From NCBI GenBank assembly GCA_022712895.1, contig JAFLJS010000018.1:1-56565 (forward strand): 56,565 nt of DNA, read 5' to 3'. Below the pieces are notes generated by a model, which worked only from the letters and a program-made list of their open reading frames with translations, did not search any database and was not told where the DNA came from. Every line of letters starts with the position of its first letter. Position 1 is the stretch's first letter. Position numbers and translations under genes: made by a program. Below are positions 40,012 to 49,353 of this stretch, one piece after another. The stretch comes from Desulfocapsa sp. GTDB lineage: Bacteria > Desulfobacterota > Desulfobulbia > Desulfobulbales > Desulfocapsaceae.

Positions 40012-41673
40012 ATGGCACTTGCAAAATTAGAACAATTATCAAAAAGCGTAGTGCAGGGTCCTTCCCTGTCGACGGGGGCCGTTCCAGCGAAAGACTGGAT
40101 GGACACCCCGGCGATTTTTAAAGAGGGGAACTTTGCCTACCCTGCAAAACAGGAAAAGGTCGAATATCTTGACAGCCAGGACGGAATTGATTTTCCAAAT
40201 GCCCGTATCTGGTCACCGGATGAAGATGACTGGAAACTACCTGAAAACTGGCAGGAGATCATCCTCAAAGGACTTGCAGAGCGTCTGGAAAAGTTCAGAT
40301 CGCTAAAAATCTTCATGGACTGTTGTGTGCGTTGCGGCGCATGCGCAGATAAATGTCACTTTTTCCTTGGTACCGGTGATCCAAAAAATATGCCGGTTCT
40401 TCGAGCAGAACTTCTTCGTTCAGTCTATCGAAATGATTTTACCTTAGCTGGTAAACTCTTCGGCAAGATGGCTGGTGGTCGTGAAATGACCGTTGGCGTA
40501 CTGAAAGAATGGTTCATGTACTCCTATCAATGTACAGAATGTCGTAGATGTTCTGTTTTCTGCCCATACGGAATTGATACTGCTGAAATCACCATGATGC
40601 TTCGTGAGTTATTGCATCTCGTTGGTATCGGTATCAACTGGATTTTGGAGCCTGCCTCAAATTCCAACCGTACTGGTAACCATATGGGGCTTCAGCCTCA
40701 TACATTCAAAGACAACGTCGATTTCCTTGCTGAAGATGTTGAAGCCCTTACTGGTGTGAAGGTTAATCACAGCTTTAATAGAAAAGGTGCTGAAGTTCTC
40801 TTCATCACTCCATCTGCTGATGTTTTTGCTGAGCCTGGTTTGTACACAGCCATGGGGTACCTTGCACTCTTTGAGCAGATTGGCCTTGATTACACCTGGT
40901 CAACTTATGCTTCTGAAGGTGGTAACTTCGGGCTCTTTACCAATAATGAGTTGATGAAGAAACTGAACGGTAAGATGTATGCTGAAGCCAAGCGCCTCGG
41001 TGTTAAATACATCATCGGTGGTGAGTGTGGACATATGTGGCGTGTTGTCCATCAGTATATGGATACCATGAATGGCCCTGCTGACTTTATGGAGGTTCCA
41101 AAATCCTCAATTACCGGAACTGTTTTTGACAATGCCAAATCAAGTAAGATGATTCACATCAGTGAGTTTACTGCTGACCTGATTAAACATGGTAAAATCA
41201 AACTTGATCCATCTCGTAATGCAAATGTGTTACCTACCTTTCATGATTCTTGCAATCCTGCAAGGGCCATGGGGCTGCTGGATGAGCCACGTTACATTTT
41301 GGATCATGTTGTTCCGAAATGGCATGAAATGCCTGAAAATACCATCCGCGAGCAGACTTTCTGCTGTGGGTCTGGAACAGGACTTAACACCGATGAGATC
41401 ATGGAACTGCGTATGCGTGGGGGGCTGCCACGTGCAAATGCTGTGAAACACGTTATTGAAAAACATGGTGTTAATATGCTCTCCACTGTATGTGCTATTG
41501 ATCGTGCAACCCTGACTTCACTCATGGATTACTGGAATCCTGGTTGCGGTGTTTGTGGTCTTTCCGAACTTGTCGGAAATGCACTGGTCATGGATAACGA
41601 GAAACGAGCCATGGGTTATGGCGCCGACGGGACTGAGTCTGAACTTCCCGATGGCCTCAGAACCATGCTTTAA
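40012..41673 (+). CDS. dsrK: DsrK, HdrD-like catalytic Fe-S subunit
   Basis: 553 residues. Two [4Fe-4S] motifs are visible, CCVRCGACADKCHFF and CTECRRCSVFCPYG. In the C-terminal half, CCG-type cysteine motifs (HDSCNPARAMG, FCCGSGTGLN and later GCGVCGLSE) form the special [4Fe-4S] site shared with HdrD of heterodisulfide reductase. It is cytoplasmic, bound to DsrM, and is expected to reduce the DsrC trisulfide. The unusually long N-terminus before the first cluster is normal for DsrK. It is followed 25 bases later by dsrJ. Confidence 0.95.
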   Translation: MALAKLEQLSKSVVQGPSLSTGAVPAKDWMDTPAIFKEGNFAYPAKQEKVEYLDSQDGIDFPNARIWSPDEDDWKLPENWQEIILKGLAERLEKFRSLKIFMDCCVRCGACADKCHFFLGTGDPKNMPVLRAELLRSVYRNDFTLAGKLFGKMAGGREMTVGVLKEWFMYSYQCTECRRCSVFCPYGIDTAEITMMLRELLHLVGIGINWILEPASNSNRTGNHMGLQPHTFKDNVDFLAEDVEALTGVKVNHSFNRKGAEVLFITPSADVFAEPGLYTAMGYLALFEQIGLDYTWSTYASEGGNFGLFTNNELMKKLNGKMYAEAKRLGVKYIIGGECGHMWRVVHQYMDTMNGPADFMEVPKSSITGTVFDNAKSSKMIHISEFTADLIKHGKIKLDPSRNANVLPTFHDSCNPARAMGLLDEPRYILDHVVPKWHEMPENTIREQTFCCGSGTGLNTDEIMELRMRGGLPRANAVKHVIEKHGVNMLSTVCAIDRATLTSLMDYWNPGCGVCGLSELVGNALVMDNEKRAMGYGADGTESELPDGLRTML

Positions 41674-41698
41674 TGGAACCGGAACGGAGGAAATCTAA

Positions 41699-42100
41699 AT
41701 GTATAATAAAGGAACAATCATACCGGGGCTGATTATTTTTATAGCCTTTGTGACCTTTCCAGTCTGGTTCAACGGGTTGACAACGGCAGGTGATCTGCCG
41801 AAACCCGAGTTGCCACCAGGTGGAGAAAAAGAGTGTGTTATGCCGGCTGATTATATGCGGGCTAATCACATGCAGCTACTCAATGAATGGCGTGATAACG
41901 TGCTTCGTGATGGAAATCGCGAAATACTTGAGATTGGCGGGAAAAAATATCCTAAAGGTCTGCAGATGGCTTGTATGCAATGTCACAGTGTGAAAGAGAA
42001 ATTCTGTGATAGTTGTCATACCTATGCGGCAGTAACACCTTATTGCTGGGATTGTCATCTGACTCCCAAAGATGCAAAATCGAAGGAGGCGACCCACTAA
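41699..42100 (+). CDS. dsrJ: DsrJ, triheme cytochrome c
   Basis: 133 residues. An uncleaved N-terminal anchor (GTIIPGLIIFIAFVTFPVWF) holds a periplasmic domain with exactly three CxxCH haem c sites: CMQCH, CDSCH and CWDCH. DsrJ is the periplasmic cytochrome of the complex; one haem in the family has unusual His/Cys ligation. GGAGG precedes the ATG, and the stop overlaps the dsrO start by one base. Confidence 0.95.
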   Translation: MYNKGTIIPGLIIFIAFVTFPVWFNGLTTAGDLPKPELPPGGEKECVMPADYMRANHMQLLNEWRDNVLRDGNREILEIGGKKYPKGLQMACMQCHSVKEKFCDSCHTYAAVTPYCWDCHLTPKDAKSKEATH

Positions 42101-42927
42101 TGGATAAGGCAAGAAGAACATTTCTAAAAATTGCAGGTGCATCAGTGGTTGCAGGAATGGCAGCACCAGCCGTTATGAAGCTGACTGCAACTCCAGCCCT
42201 AGCGTCATCCGAAGGTCATGCTGCACCCGCTGCGCATGCGCCAGTTGGTGGCGGACATGCTGAAGAGACACCTACTGTGATGCGTCTTGGCATGGTCATT
42301 GATACACGTAAGCTCAATGCAAAAGAAGGGCTCATTGATGAGGCTATCGCAGCTTGTATCGCAGCCCATAATATTCCACAGTTTCCAGACAAGAAAAGTG
42401 AGATTAAGTGGATATGGAAGGCTCCTTTTGAAAACGTGTTTACCGATCATTCTGTTCGGCTTGGTTCTAAAAAGATTACCGATAATGATTTTCCTGTGTT
42501 GTGTAATCATTGCGATGAACCGCCATGTTGTAAAGCATGCCCCACCCAAGCGACATTTAAAGTTGAGGCTACAGGAATCGTCGCCATGGACTTCCATCGC
42601 TGTATCGGTTGTCGTTTCTGTATGGCAGCTTGCCCATACGGTGCGAGATCTTTCAACTGGCAGGATCCACGGCCTTATGTCAAGTCGTACAATCCTGACT
42701 TCCCCACACGTATGAAAGGTGTTGTTGAAAAATGCAACTTCTGTGGTGAGCGTCTTGCCCTTGGTCAGGAACCAGCCTGTGTTGAAGCTTGCAAAGGAAC
42801 AGGGGCCATTACATTTGGTGACCTGAACGATCCGAAATCAGAAATTCGTGCGGTACTGGATAAAGATTTTACTATCCAGAGAAGGCCAACAACGGGTACT
42901 AATCCATCAGTCTTTTACATAGTGTGA
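42100..42927 (+). CDS. dsrO: DsrO, periplasmic Fe-S subunit with Tat signal
   Basis: 275 residues from the ATG at 42100 (TAATG overlap with dsrJ, GGAGG upstream); a frame open further upstream is only shadow inside dsrJ. A twin-arginine signal (ARRTFLKIAGASVVAGMAAPAVM) exports the folded protein. Cys clusters of an HybA/NrfC-type ferredoxin follow: CNHCDEPPCCKAC, CIGCRFCMAACPYG, CNFCGERL and CVEAC. It carries electrons between DsrJ and DsrP on the periplasmic side. Confidence 0.94.
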   Translation: MDKARRTFLKIAGASVVAGMAAPAVMKLTATPALASSEGHAAPAAHAPVGGGHAEETPTVMRLGMVIDTRKLNAKEGLIDEAIAACIAAHNIPQFPDKKSEIKWIWKAPFENVFTDHSVRLGSKKITDNDFPVLCNHCDEPPCCKACPTQATFKVEATGIVAMDFHRCIGCRFCMAACPYGARSFNWQDPRPYVKSYNPDFPTRMKGVVEKCNFCGERLALGQEPACVEACKGTGAITFGDLNDPKSEIRAVLDKDFTIQRRPTTGTNPSVFYIV

Positions 42928-42934
42928 GGTAGTC

Positions 42935-44104
42935 ATGATTGAAAAAACTCTCAAAGGCAAGCCGGCGTATTGGGTCTGGCTTGCATTTTTAGGAATGCTC
43001 ATGGCTATTGGTGCTGCCTGTTATATCAGGCAGTACAATTTTGGTCTGGGCATGACCGGCATGAGCCGTGATGTTTCATGGGGATTGTATATTTCCCAGT
43101 TTACCTTTCTGGTCGGAGTTGCGGCTGGAGGTGTGATGCTGGTACTTCCCTACTATATTCATAATTACAAAGAGTTCGGACGTATTACAATTCTTGGTGA
43201 GTTCCTTGCCATTGGTGCCATCGTCATGTGTTTGATGTTTATCATGGCGGATCTTGGACAGCCAATGCGTGCACTCAACGTTGTTTTGTATCCATCTCCC
43301 CGTTCCATGCTGTTCTACGATGCTATCGTATTGAATGGTTATCTTTTCTTAAATATTCTTTGTGGTTGGGTGATCCTTACTGCTGAGAAGAAACAGGTTA
43401 AACCGCCGAAGTGGATTTATTTCTTTGTGTACCTCTCTATCCCCTTTGCTGTTTCCATTCATACTGTAACCGCTATGCTCTACTGTGGTCTGCCTGGTCG
43501 TCATTTCTGGCTTTCCGCAATTATTGCACCGCGCTTCCTGGCGTCAGCGTTTGCCGCAGGACCAGCACTTATCATTATTGCATGTCTTGTTTTAAAACGC
43601 GTTGCAGGTTTCGATGCAGGACGTAAGGCAATGAATAAGCTTGTTACCATTATTATTTATGCCGCAATGTTGAATATGTTCTTTGTCGGTCTTGAGTTTT
43701 TTGTTGGATACTACTCCAACATTCCAGGCCACAAGTATGCACTTGAGTATCTGTTCTTTGGTCTTGAACATCATGGCCAAGTGTATAATAACTTGGTTCC
43801 ATTTATGTGGGCTTTTGTGATCCTTGCCTTCGGTGCTATTGCAGTTCTTGCTACCCCAGCAGCAAAAAAGAATGATTTCGTTCTTGGGCTTGGTTGCGTA
43901 GCATTATTTATTGCATTCTGGCTGGATAAAGGAATTGGCTTTGTAATTGCTGGTTTTATTCCATCCCCTCTGCATGAAATCACAGAGTACGTTCCAACAG
44001 TCAACGAGCTTGGTATCACAGTTGGCATCTGGGCAACAGGTTTTCTGGTTGTCACTCTGCTTTACAAAATCGCCATTGGTGTTGAGCACGAAATAGAGGG
44101 ATAG
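42935..44104 (+). CDS. dsrP: DsrP, NrfD-like membrane subunit
   Basis: 389 residues with about ten TM helices of the NrfD/PsrC fold (MAIGAACYIRQYNFGLGMTGMSRDVSWGLYISQFTFLVGVAAGGVMLVLPYY). It interacts with quinones and with DsrO. Last gene of the operon, 7 bases after dsrO and followed by a strong terminator. Confidence 0.94.
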   Translation: MIEKTLKGKPAYWVWLAFLGMLMAIGAACYIRQYNFGLGMTGMSRDVSWGLYISQFTFLVGVAAGGVMLVLPYYIHNYKEFGRITILGEFLAIGAIVMCLMFIMADLGQPMRALNVVLYPSPRSMLFYDAIVLNGYLFLNILCGWVILTAEKKQVKPPKWIYFFVYLSIPFAVSIHTVTAMLYCGLPGRHFWLSAIIAPRFLASAFAAGPALIIIACLVLKRVAGFDAGRKAMNKLVTIIIYAAMLNMFFVGLEFFVGYYSNIPGHKYALEYLFFGLEHHGQVYNNLVPFMWAFVILAFGAIAVLATPAAKKNDFVLGLGCVALFIAFWLDKGIGFVIAGFIPSPLHEITEYVPTVNELGITVGIWATGFLVVTLLYKIAIGVEHEIEG

Positions 44105-44133
44105 TAGTTAGATTCACTCTGTTTGTAGTTTTC

Positions 44134-44164
44134 GAGCCCCCGAGTAATCGGGGGCTTTTTTTTT
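44134..44164 (+). terminator. Rho-independent terminator of the dsr operon
   Basis: AGCCCCCGA-GTAA-TCGGGGGCT (44135-44156), a perfect 9-bp stem with a tetraloop, followed by eight more T residues. It lies 30 bases after the dsrP stop. Confidence 0.95.
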
Positions 44165-44253
44165 GCATTTTTCTAGGCTATAGTATCGCCTAGTGAACAC
44201 AGAAGAAAAGTCAAAATGGCTGTATTTACCTAAAATCGTTAATTTCCAATGAG

Positions 44254-44952
44254 TTGAGAATCGTGGCCAATAAAAGAGTACTAATACTTTCCTATTCTTA
44301 TAGTCATCAGACCCGTAACCTGTTGAAGACAATGGTGGCTGGTATGGAAGAAGAAGGTGTCGAAATAGTCTGGGAACGAATATTTACAGTTGAAAAGTTA
44401 CGTTTTCCAATCGGTACCATTCCGTCTACTTTTATTATGATGTTGCAAACTTTTTTCAGGAAGCGATATCCGATAAATCCTTTGAACGAGTCAGCCTTTC
44501 AGGATTGGGATATGATTATCCTGGCAGGACCCACTTGGTCCTATAATCCTTCGGGACCCGTTCTTTCATTGCTTGACGATGAAGGGAAGAAGTTGTTCAA
44601 AAATCAGACAGTACTTCCCATGATTTCTTGTCGCGGATATTGGCGTGTGCATTACTGGGGCCTTAAATCGTTGCTCAACAAATGTGATGTGAAAACTGTT
44701 CTTTCTCCCATAGTGTTTTCACACCCTACCCCTGAGCCATGGCGTACAATAGGGGTATTTTTAAAACTTGCCGGAAGAACGCCCGAAGCTGGAACAAGTT
44801 GGTTTAGGAGAGTGTACCCAAAATATGGACACAGCAGAAAACAAGTGGAAAAAGCTGGCTACCTTGGCAAAGAACTGGGGCATGATATTCAATCAGGGAT
44901 GGAGCTGACAGGGCTCAGCTTTGAAACCCCGATTCGTACAGAGACAGCCTGA
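44254..44952 (+). CDS. Flavodoxin-like/NADPH-dependent FMN reductase-fold protein
   Basis: 232 residues. The N-terminus VLILSYSYSHQTRNLLKTMVAGMEEEG is the phosphate-binding loop of flavodoxin-like proteins, and IILAGPTWSYNPSGPVLSLLDDEGKKLFKNQTVLPMISCRGYW has the second FMN-binding loop. The C-terminal third (about 170-232) is not typical of flavodoxins. It probably binds FMN and transfers electrons or reduces quinones; the partner is unknown. The start is TTG 44254 or GTG 44263, both poorly supported; no ATG lies near. Confidence 0.75.
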   Translation: MRIVANKRVLILSYSYSHQTRNLLKTMVAGMEEEGVEIVWERIFTVEKLRFPIGTIPSTFIMMLQTFFRKRYPINPLNESAFQDWDMIILAGPTWSYNPSGPVLSLLDDEGKKLFKNQTVLPMISCRGYWRVHYWGLKSLLNKCDVKTVLSPIVFSHPTPEPWRTIGVFLKLAGRTPEAGTSWFRRVYPKYGHSRKQVEKAGYLGKELGHDIQSGMELTGLSFETPIRTETA

Positions 44953-44966
44953 GGTCAAGTATTGAT

Positions 44967-45761
44967 TCAGGATGGGAAACTGTAGTTGAGATAAATCTGG
45001 TAGAGGTTAAATATCTCGTTCTGAAAGAAGAGATAAAGAAGTGCTGTAATTGATAAAAAAGGTCCAAAAGGGATGCGTGTCTGGCCGCCTTTTTTCTGTT
45101 TGATCATTGCCAGCAGGCCGACAAAGGTTCCACTGAGCGAACTTGCAAAAATTACAAAAGGCAATGCCTGCCAGCCTAAAAAAGCACCAATCATGGCTAG
45201 AAGTTTGATGTCTCCACCACCCATACCATCGACTTTTCGCCACCAAAAGTAGAGCAGGGCAATGGCATAGAGGACTCCTCCTCCTGCCAGAATTCCAATA
45301 AGGGAAGATTGCCAGGTTAGTGTTGGGCTGATGCAAGCGAAGAGAAATCCCAGGATAATTCCCGGTAGTGAGATAACGTCAGGAATGATTTGCAGGTAAA
45401 TATCAATCCAGATAATAACAAGCAGTGCTGCCGTAAAAATGAAGTAGCCAGCTGTATCGATGCTGAATCCAAATTTATTAACAAGGGCAGCAGACAACAG
45501 GGCCATGCTGAGTTCCACCACTGGATATTGAAGCGAAATCTTTTCTTTGCAGTGTTTGCATCTACCACGCAGAACGAGATAGCTTAGTACCGGAATGTTT
45601 TCATACCAGTGGAGGTCAGTGTTGCAGCTGGTGCAGTGTGATGCTGGAAAGGCAATAGATTCGTCATTTTTCGGCAGACGAAGGATGACAACATTTAAAA
45701 AACTTCCGATGATACCACCGAAAAGTAGCGCGATAATTAAGTAGAGTGTATTAATATCCAT
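44967..45761 (-). CDS. Prepilin peptidase (PilD/PulO type)
   Basis: 264 residues. GSFLNVVILRLPK, then two CxxC pairs (CTSCN and CKHCK), form the N-terminal domain of full-length PilD, which in many homologues also N-methylates pilin. Eight TM helices follow with the two catalytic Asp regions, WIDIYLQIIPD and GGGDIKLLAMIGAFLGW. It cleaves type IV-like signals at the membrane. It is the only such gene in the window, so it probably serves the Tad pilins 12-26 kb upstream, which lack their own TadV, and perhaps other systems. It converges on the flavodoxin-like gene. Confidence 0.9.
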   Translation of the reverse strand: MDINTLYLIIALLFGGIIGSFLNVVILRLPKNDESIAFPASHCTSCNTDLHWYENIPVLSYLVLRGRCKHCKEKISLQYPVVELSMALLSAALVNKFGFSIDTAGYFIFTAALLVIIWIDIYLQIIPDVISLPGIILGFLFACISPTLTWQSSLIGILAGGGVLYAIALLYFWWRKVDGMGGGDIKLLAMIGAFLGWQALPFVIFASSLSGTFVGLLAMIKQKKGGQTRIPFGPFLSITALLYLFFQNEIFNLYQIYLNYSFPS

Positions 45762-45870
45762 TATATAGTCTTTGGTGACGGCAGGTGATGATTATTTGAA
45801 TGCATTTGTCATTCCCAGCGAAATCCTAAATGAGTAATTACATTAGTCAATCTCAATACTAGCCCTAACT

Positions 45871-46659
45871 ATGTCACAATTCCAGGAAAAAACAGAGATT
45901 ACCCGTATCGAGCGCTTAACGCCGGATGTCTTTCGCATAACTCTTGAGTCTTCGGAAATTGCCTCACGAGCCAGGCCGGGGCAGTTTGTCATGGTTCGTA
46001 CTGGCGACGGAAAAGATCCACTGTTACGCAGACCTTTTTCTATCTCACAAACAAGCAGTGGGAAGTACTTCCAGATTCTTTTCAAGGTCATAGGCCGGGG
46101 GACTTCAATGCTAGCGCATTGTCGGGAGGGTGAATATCTCTCTATTCTTGGTCCGCTTGGTAGTGGGTTTACATTTGATTGTAAGGCTGATAATTGCCTG
46201 GTTGGTGGTGGAATGGGAATCGCACCTCTCTTGTTTCTCGGGAAATCCATGCTCCGTAATTGTACCTTAAAACCTCCAACGATTGTGCTAGGTGCTAGAA
46301 ACAAAGAGGAACTTGCACCTCTTATAAAAGATTTCAAAGAGCTAGGCCTTTCTGTCTATCCGGCAACCGATGATGGTTCTCTTGGAACACATGGGTTGGT
46401 AACGGATATTTTGAAAGGATTGGATCTTGCGCCGACATGTAAGATGTCTGTTTGCGGGCCAACTCCAATGATGACAGCAGTCCATTTGTTCTGTAAAAAG
46501 AAAGAAATCTCTTGCCAGGTGTCGATGGAAACCGCAATGGCTTGTGGTATGGGTGCATGTCTTGGTTGTATCGTACCTCTTGCCAAGGGTGGCTATGCTC
46601 ATGCCTGCTCTGATGGGCCTGTTTTTGATGCAAAGGAGTTGCTATGGCAAGTTCGCTAA
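45871..46659 (+). CDS. pyrK: Dihydroorotate dehydrogenase electron-transfer subunit PyrK
   Basis: 262 residues. A ferredoxin-reductase-like protein: FAD-binding LLRRPFSIS, NAD-binding LVGGGMGIAPLLFL and CGPTPMM, and a C-terminal [2Fe-2S] site METAMACGMGACLGCIVPLAKGGYAHAC. It passes electrons from PyrD to NAD in class 1B dihydroorotate dehydrogenases. It overlaps pyrD by 16 bases. No clear Shine-Dalgarno is seen before the ATG. Confidence 0.93.
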   Translation: MSQFQEKTEITRIERLTPDVFRITLESSEIASRARPGQFVMVRTGDGKDPLLRRPFSISQTSSGKYFQILFKVIGRGTSMLAHCREGEYLSILGPLGSGFTFDCKADNCLVGGGMGIAPLLFLGKSMLRNCTLKPPTIVLGARNKEELAPLIKDFKELGLSVYPATDDGSLGTHGLVTDILKGLDLAPTCKMSVCGPTPMMTAVHLFCKKKEISCQVSMETAMACGMGACLGCIVPLAKGGYAHACSDGPVFDAKELLWQVR

Positions 46660-47573
46660 AGGCTGATTTACGTGTTTCCATAGGATCGTTGAAACTCAAG
46701 AATCCGGTGATGACTGCATCCGGTACCTTTGGCTATGCCAAAGAATTTGAGCCATATGTCAACCTGCATCGATTGGGTGCCGTGGTCGTCAAAGGTATCT
46801 CCCTTGAACCACGGGCCGGAAATCCACCACCACGGATAGTTGAAACGTCATGTGGAATGCTCAATGCCATAGGCCTTGAAAATGTTGGTGTCGAGCGCTT
46901 CGTTAAGGAAAAAATGGTATTTCTACAGGACGTCAATGTCCCGGTTTTTGTGAATATCCTTGGCGACAGCATAGATGAATATAGAGTAATCGCAAAACGG
47001 TTGAAGGATGTTCCTGGAATTGCAGGTATTGAAGTGAACATCTCCTGCCCCAACGTAAAAAAAGGCGGTGTTGCCTTTGGTACCATCCCTGAAATGGCAG
47101 CATTGGTCACAGCGGCTGTAAAAGAAGAAAGCTCAGTCCCCGTTGTTGTGAAGCTCTCTCCAAATGTCAGCGATATTACCGTTATTGCAAGAGCTGTGGA
47201 AGATGCCGGTGCTGATGCGGTATCCCTTATTAATACGCTTATCGGCATGGCTATTGATCATAAAAGTAGAAGGCCCTGTATTGCCAATGTGATTGGTGGA
47301 TTATCAGGGCCTGCCATAAAACCGGTGGCTTTGCGTATGGTGTATCAGGTGGCGCAGGCCGTTTCCATCCCGGTAATAGGTATTGGTGGAATAGAGACTT
47401 ACGAGGATGTCCTGGAATTCATGCTGGCAGGAGCCACGGCTGTGCAGATAGGAACGGCGAATTTCATCAATCCGCGAGCAAGCGAAGAAGCTGTTGAGGG
47501 CTTAACTCGTTACGTGGTTGATGAAAAGTTGAGCTCCATAAGAGATGTTATCGGTGGTCTTATTCTTCCCTGA
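46644..47573 (+). CDS. pyrD: Dihydroorotate dehydrogenase, class 1B catalytic subunit
   Basis: 309 residues. FMN barrel: LKNPVMTASGTFGYAKEFEPY, KGISLEPRAGNPPPRI, VNISCPNVKKGG with the class 1 catalytic Cys, and VIGIGGIETYEDVLEFMLAGATAVQIGTA for the FMN phosphate. It oxidises dihydroorotate to orotate in pyrimidine synthesis. The overlap with pyrK confirms the NAD-linked 1B type. It starts a tight run of genes (pyrD, DUF1232, aroD, aroE, aroA). Confidence 0.95.
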   Translation: MASSLKADLRVSIGSLKLKNPVMTASGTFGYAKEFEPYVNLHRLGAVVVKGISLEPRAGNPPPRIVETSCGMLNAIGLENVGVERFVKEKMVFLQDVNVPVFVNILGDSIDEYRVIAKRLKDVPGIAGIEVNISCPNVKKGGVAFGTIPEMAALVTAAVKEESSVPVVVKLSPNVSDITVIARAVEDAGADAVSLINTLIGMAIDHKSRRPCIANVIGGLSGPAIKPVALRMVYQVAQAVSIPVIGIGGIETYEDVLEFMLAGATAVQIGTANFINPRASEEAVEGLTRYVVDEKLSSIRDVIGGLILP

Positions 47574-47581
47574 TTCAGTCA

Positions 47582-47836
47582 ATGGATACTCAAGATAAAT
47601 CAACAAAGATCCATATCTGGCAACGTATAGAATCCTGGGCCAAGCTTCTTTTTCACAGGGATACACCTTTACGGGCAAAGGCGATGATTGCCTTTGCCAT
47701 ACTCTACCTGCTGTCCCCTTTTGATCTGGTACCCGATTGGATTGTAGGGCTAGGTTTGCTGGATGATCTGACCATCGTCTCACTTCTGGTAGCCTGGGCT
47801 TTGCGAATTGCTGAAAAAAATAAAAAACAAGATTAA
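47582..47836 (+). CDS. DUF1232 (YkvA-like) small membrane protein
   Basis: 84 residues. RAKAMIAFAILYLLSPFDLVPDWIVGLGLLDDLTIV is the DUF1232 core, with the SPFDLVPD signature in a hydrophobic hairpin. The family is widespread and of unknown function. It lies 8 bases after pyrD and 3 bases before aroD, so it is part of the operon, with no visible link to either pathway. Confidence 0.87.
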   Translation: MDTQDKSTKIHIWQRIESWAKLLFHRDTPLRAKAMIAFAILYLLSPFDLVPDWIVGLGLLDDLTIVSLLVAWALRIAEKNKKQD

Positions 47837-47839
47837 CGT

Positions 47840-48529
47840 ATGTCACCTTCCCCCCGTATTTGTGTAGCCGTAGGTCGAGAAAATATAGACGACGCCGTTG
47901 CTGTTGCCGAGTCTGTGGCTTCATTGGCCGATGTGGTTGAGATTCGTCTTGATTGCCTGGCAACTCCCAATATTACGCCCTTCATTGAAAAAATAAAACA
48001 GCCCCTGCTGTTCACCAATCGTCCGCAGTGGGAAGGAGGGGAGTTTGTTGGGAATGAGGAACAACGCCTCGTTCCACTGTTACAAGCGGTATCAGAAAAA
48101 GTTGCCTATGTTGATTTGGAACTACTGGCTCCCGCGGAATCGCAACAACGTATGCGCAGTGCATTGTTAAGTTCCACTACTCAGTTGATTCTCTCCTGGC
48201 ATAACTTTACGAATACACCAAGTCGTGAAGAGCTGATTGGCCGGATGGCGATGATGCAAGATAATGGCGCTGATATTGGTAAAATCATCACTACTGCCCA
48301 TGATTATGAAGATGTGCTGCGGGTTCTACAATTACAGGAAGTCGCTGCCAAACTGGATTTTCCACTTATCGCTTTTTGTATGGGGAAACCCGGTATCATC
48401 AGCAGGGTAGCAACTTGTGGGCTTGGCGGATATATGACCTACTGTGCAGTAAATGAGCAAGAGGCCACCGCACCAGGGCAGTTGTCTGTGACTGCAATAC
48501 GTGAAATTTATGCACTTATGGGGAGTTGA
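47840..48529 (+). CDS. aroD: Type I 3-dehydroquinate dehydratase
   Basis: 229 residues. Type I (Schiff-base) enzyme: VEIRLDCL near residue 35, catalytic His in LSWHNF, the Schiff-base Lys in IGKIITTA and the C-terminal GQLSV (normally GQ-[IL]-S). It dehydrates 3-dehydroquinate to 3-dehydroshikimate. The next gene, aroE, uses its product. The stop is immediately followed by the aroE ATG (2-base gap). Confidence 0.93.
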   Translation: MSPSPRICVAVGRENIDDAVAVAESVASLADVVEIRLDCLATPNITPFIEKIKQPLLFTNRPQWEGGEFVGNEEQRLVPLLQAVSEKVAYVDLELLAPAESQQRMRSALLSSTTQLILSWHNFTNTPSREELIGRMAMMQDNGADIGKIITTAHDYEDVLRVLQLQEVAAKLDFPLIAFCMGKPGIISRVATCGLGGYMTYCAVNEQEATAPGQLSVTAIREIYALMGS

Positions 48530-48531
48530 GC

Positions 48532-49353
48532 ATGGCCATTAGTGGAAAAACAAAAGTTTACGGTATACTCGGAAACCCCGTAAGTCATTCCCTCAGCCCT
48601 GTGATGCATAATGCTGCCTTTGCTGCAACCGGAATTAATGGCGCTTACCTGCCTTTTCCTGCGCCTGATATCGTAGCAGCAGTTACCGGGATTCGTGGTC
48701 TTGGAGTGCAGGGAGCAAGCGTGACTATCCCCCATAAAGAACAAGTCATGGAATTGCTTGATACCATCGATCCAGTTGCGCAAAAAATTGGGGCGGTAAA
48801 CACCATCGTAAGGGATGGGGATACACTTTCAGGATTGAATACCGATTGGCTGGGAGCTACCAGTGCTCTTGAAGAAAAGATTTCACTTTCAGGGCGTAAG
48901 GTTGTGATTCTTGGAGCTGGTGGATCTGCACGGGCAATTGGATTTGGTATGCAGGAGAAAAACGCGGATTTTATTCTTGCCAGTCGTACGGAGTCCCGCG
49001 GTAGGGCCCTGGCCGATGAGCTTGATTGTCCATGGATATCACTGAACGAAACAGAAAAGATGAGTGGAGATATTTTAATTAACGCAACGTCTGTCGGGAT
49101 GGTGCCGAAAGTTGAAAATAGTCCGGTACCAGATTTCATTCCGAAAAAATTTCAAGTTGTGATGGATATTGTTTACGCACCCTTAAAGACTCATTTACTG
49201 GCAACAGCTGAAAAGGCAGGCTGTGAGACAATAAACGGTCTTGAAATGTTGTTGTACCAGGGAGTTGCTCAGTTTGAAATGTGGACGGGTGAGAAAGCAC
49301 CTGTGGATATTATGCGAAAGGCTCTACTAGAAGCCATAGAGAAGAAGAAATGA
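48532..49353 (+). CDS. aroE: Shikimate dehydrogenase
   Basis: 273 residues from the ATG at 48532 after GGGGAG; an in-frame TTG at 48526 overlaps the aroD stop. Substrate-binding GNPVSHSLSPVMHNAAF, catalytic Lys in TIPHKE, NTDWLGA, and the NADP loop LGAGGSARAIGFG followed by SRTESR. It reduces dehydroshikimate to shikimate with NADPH. It overlaps aroA as ATGA. Confidence 0.95.
   Translation: MAISGKTKVYGILGNPVSHSLSPVMHNAAFAATGINGAYLPFPAPDIVAAVTGIRGLGVQGASVTIPHKEQVMELLDTIDPVAQKIGAVNTIVRDGDTLSGLNTDWLGATSALEEKISLSGRKVVILGAGGSARAIGFGMQEKNADFILASRTESRGRALADELDCPWISLNETEKMSGDILINATSVGMVPKVENSPVPDFIPKKFQVVMDIVYAPLKTHLLATAEKAGCETINGLEMLLYQGVAQFEMWTGEKAPVDIMRKALLEAIEKKK

Noticed and set aside
42013-42099. 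Longer start for dsrO within dsrJ
   Set aside because: The extension would place 29 residues before the Tat signal; the ATG at 42100 has GGAGG and the usual junction with dsrJ.
45863-45873. Third copy of the duplicated block before pyrK (shared 11-mer CCCTAACTATG)
   Set aside because: The match does not extend on either side; one 11-base match is plausible by chance in 56 kb.
46342-46699. Reverse frames opposite pyrK
   Set aside because: pyrK is fully supported by cofactor motifs; the reverse products match nothing and have no ribosome-binding site.
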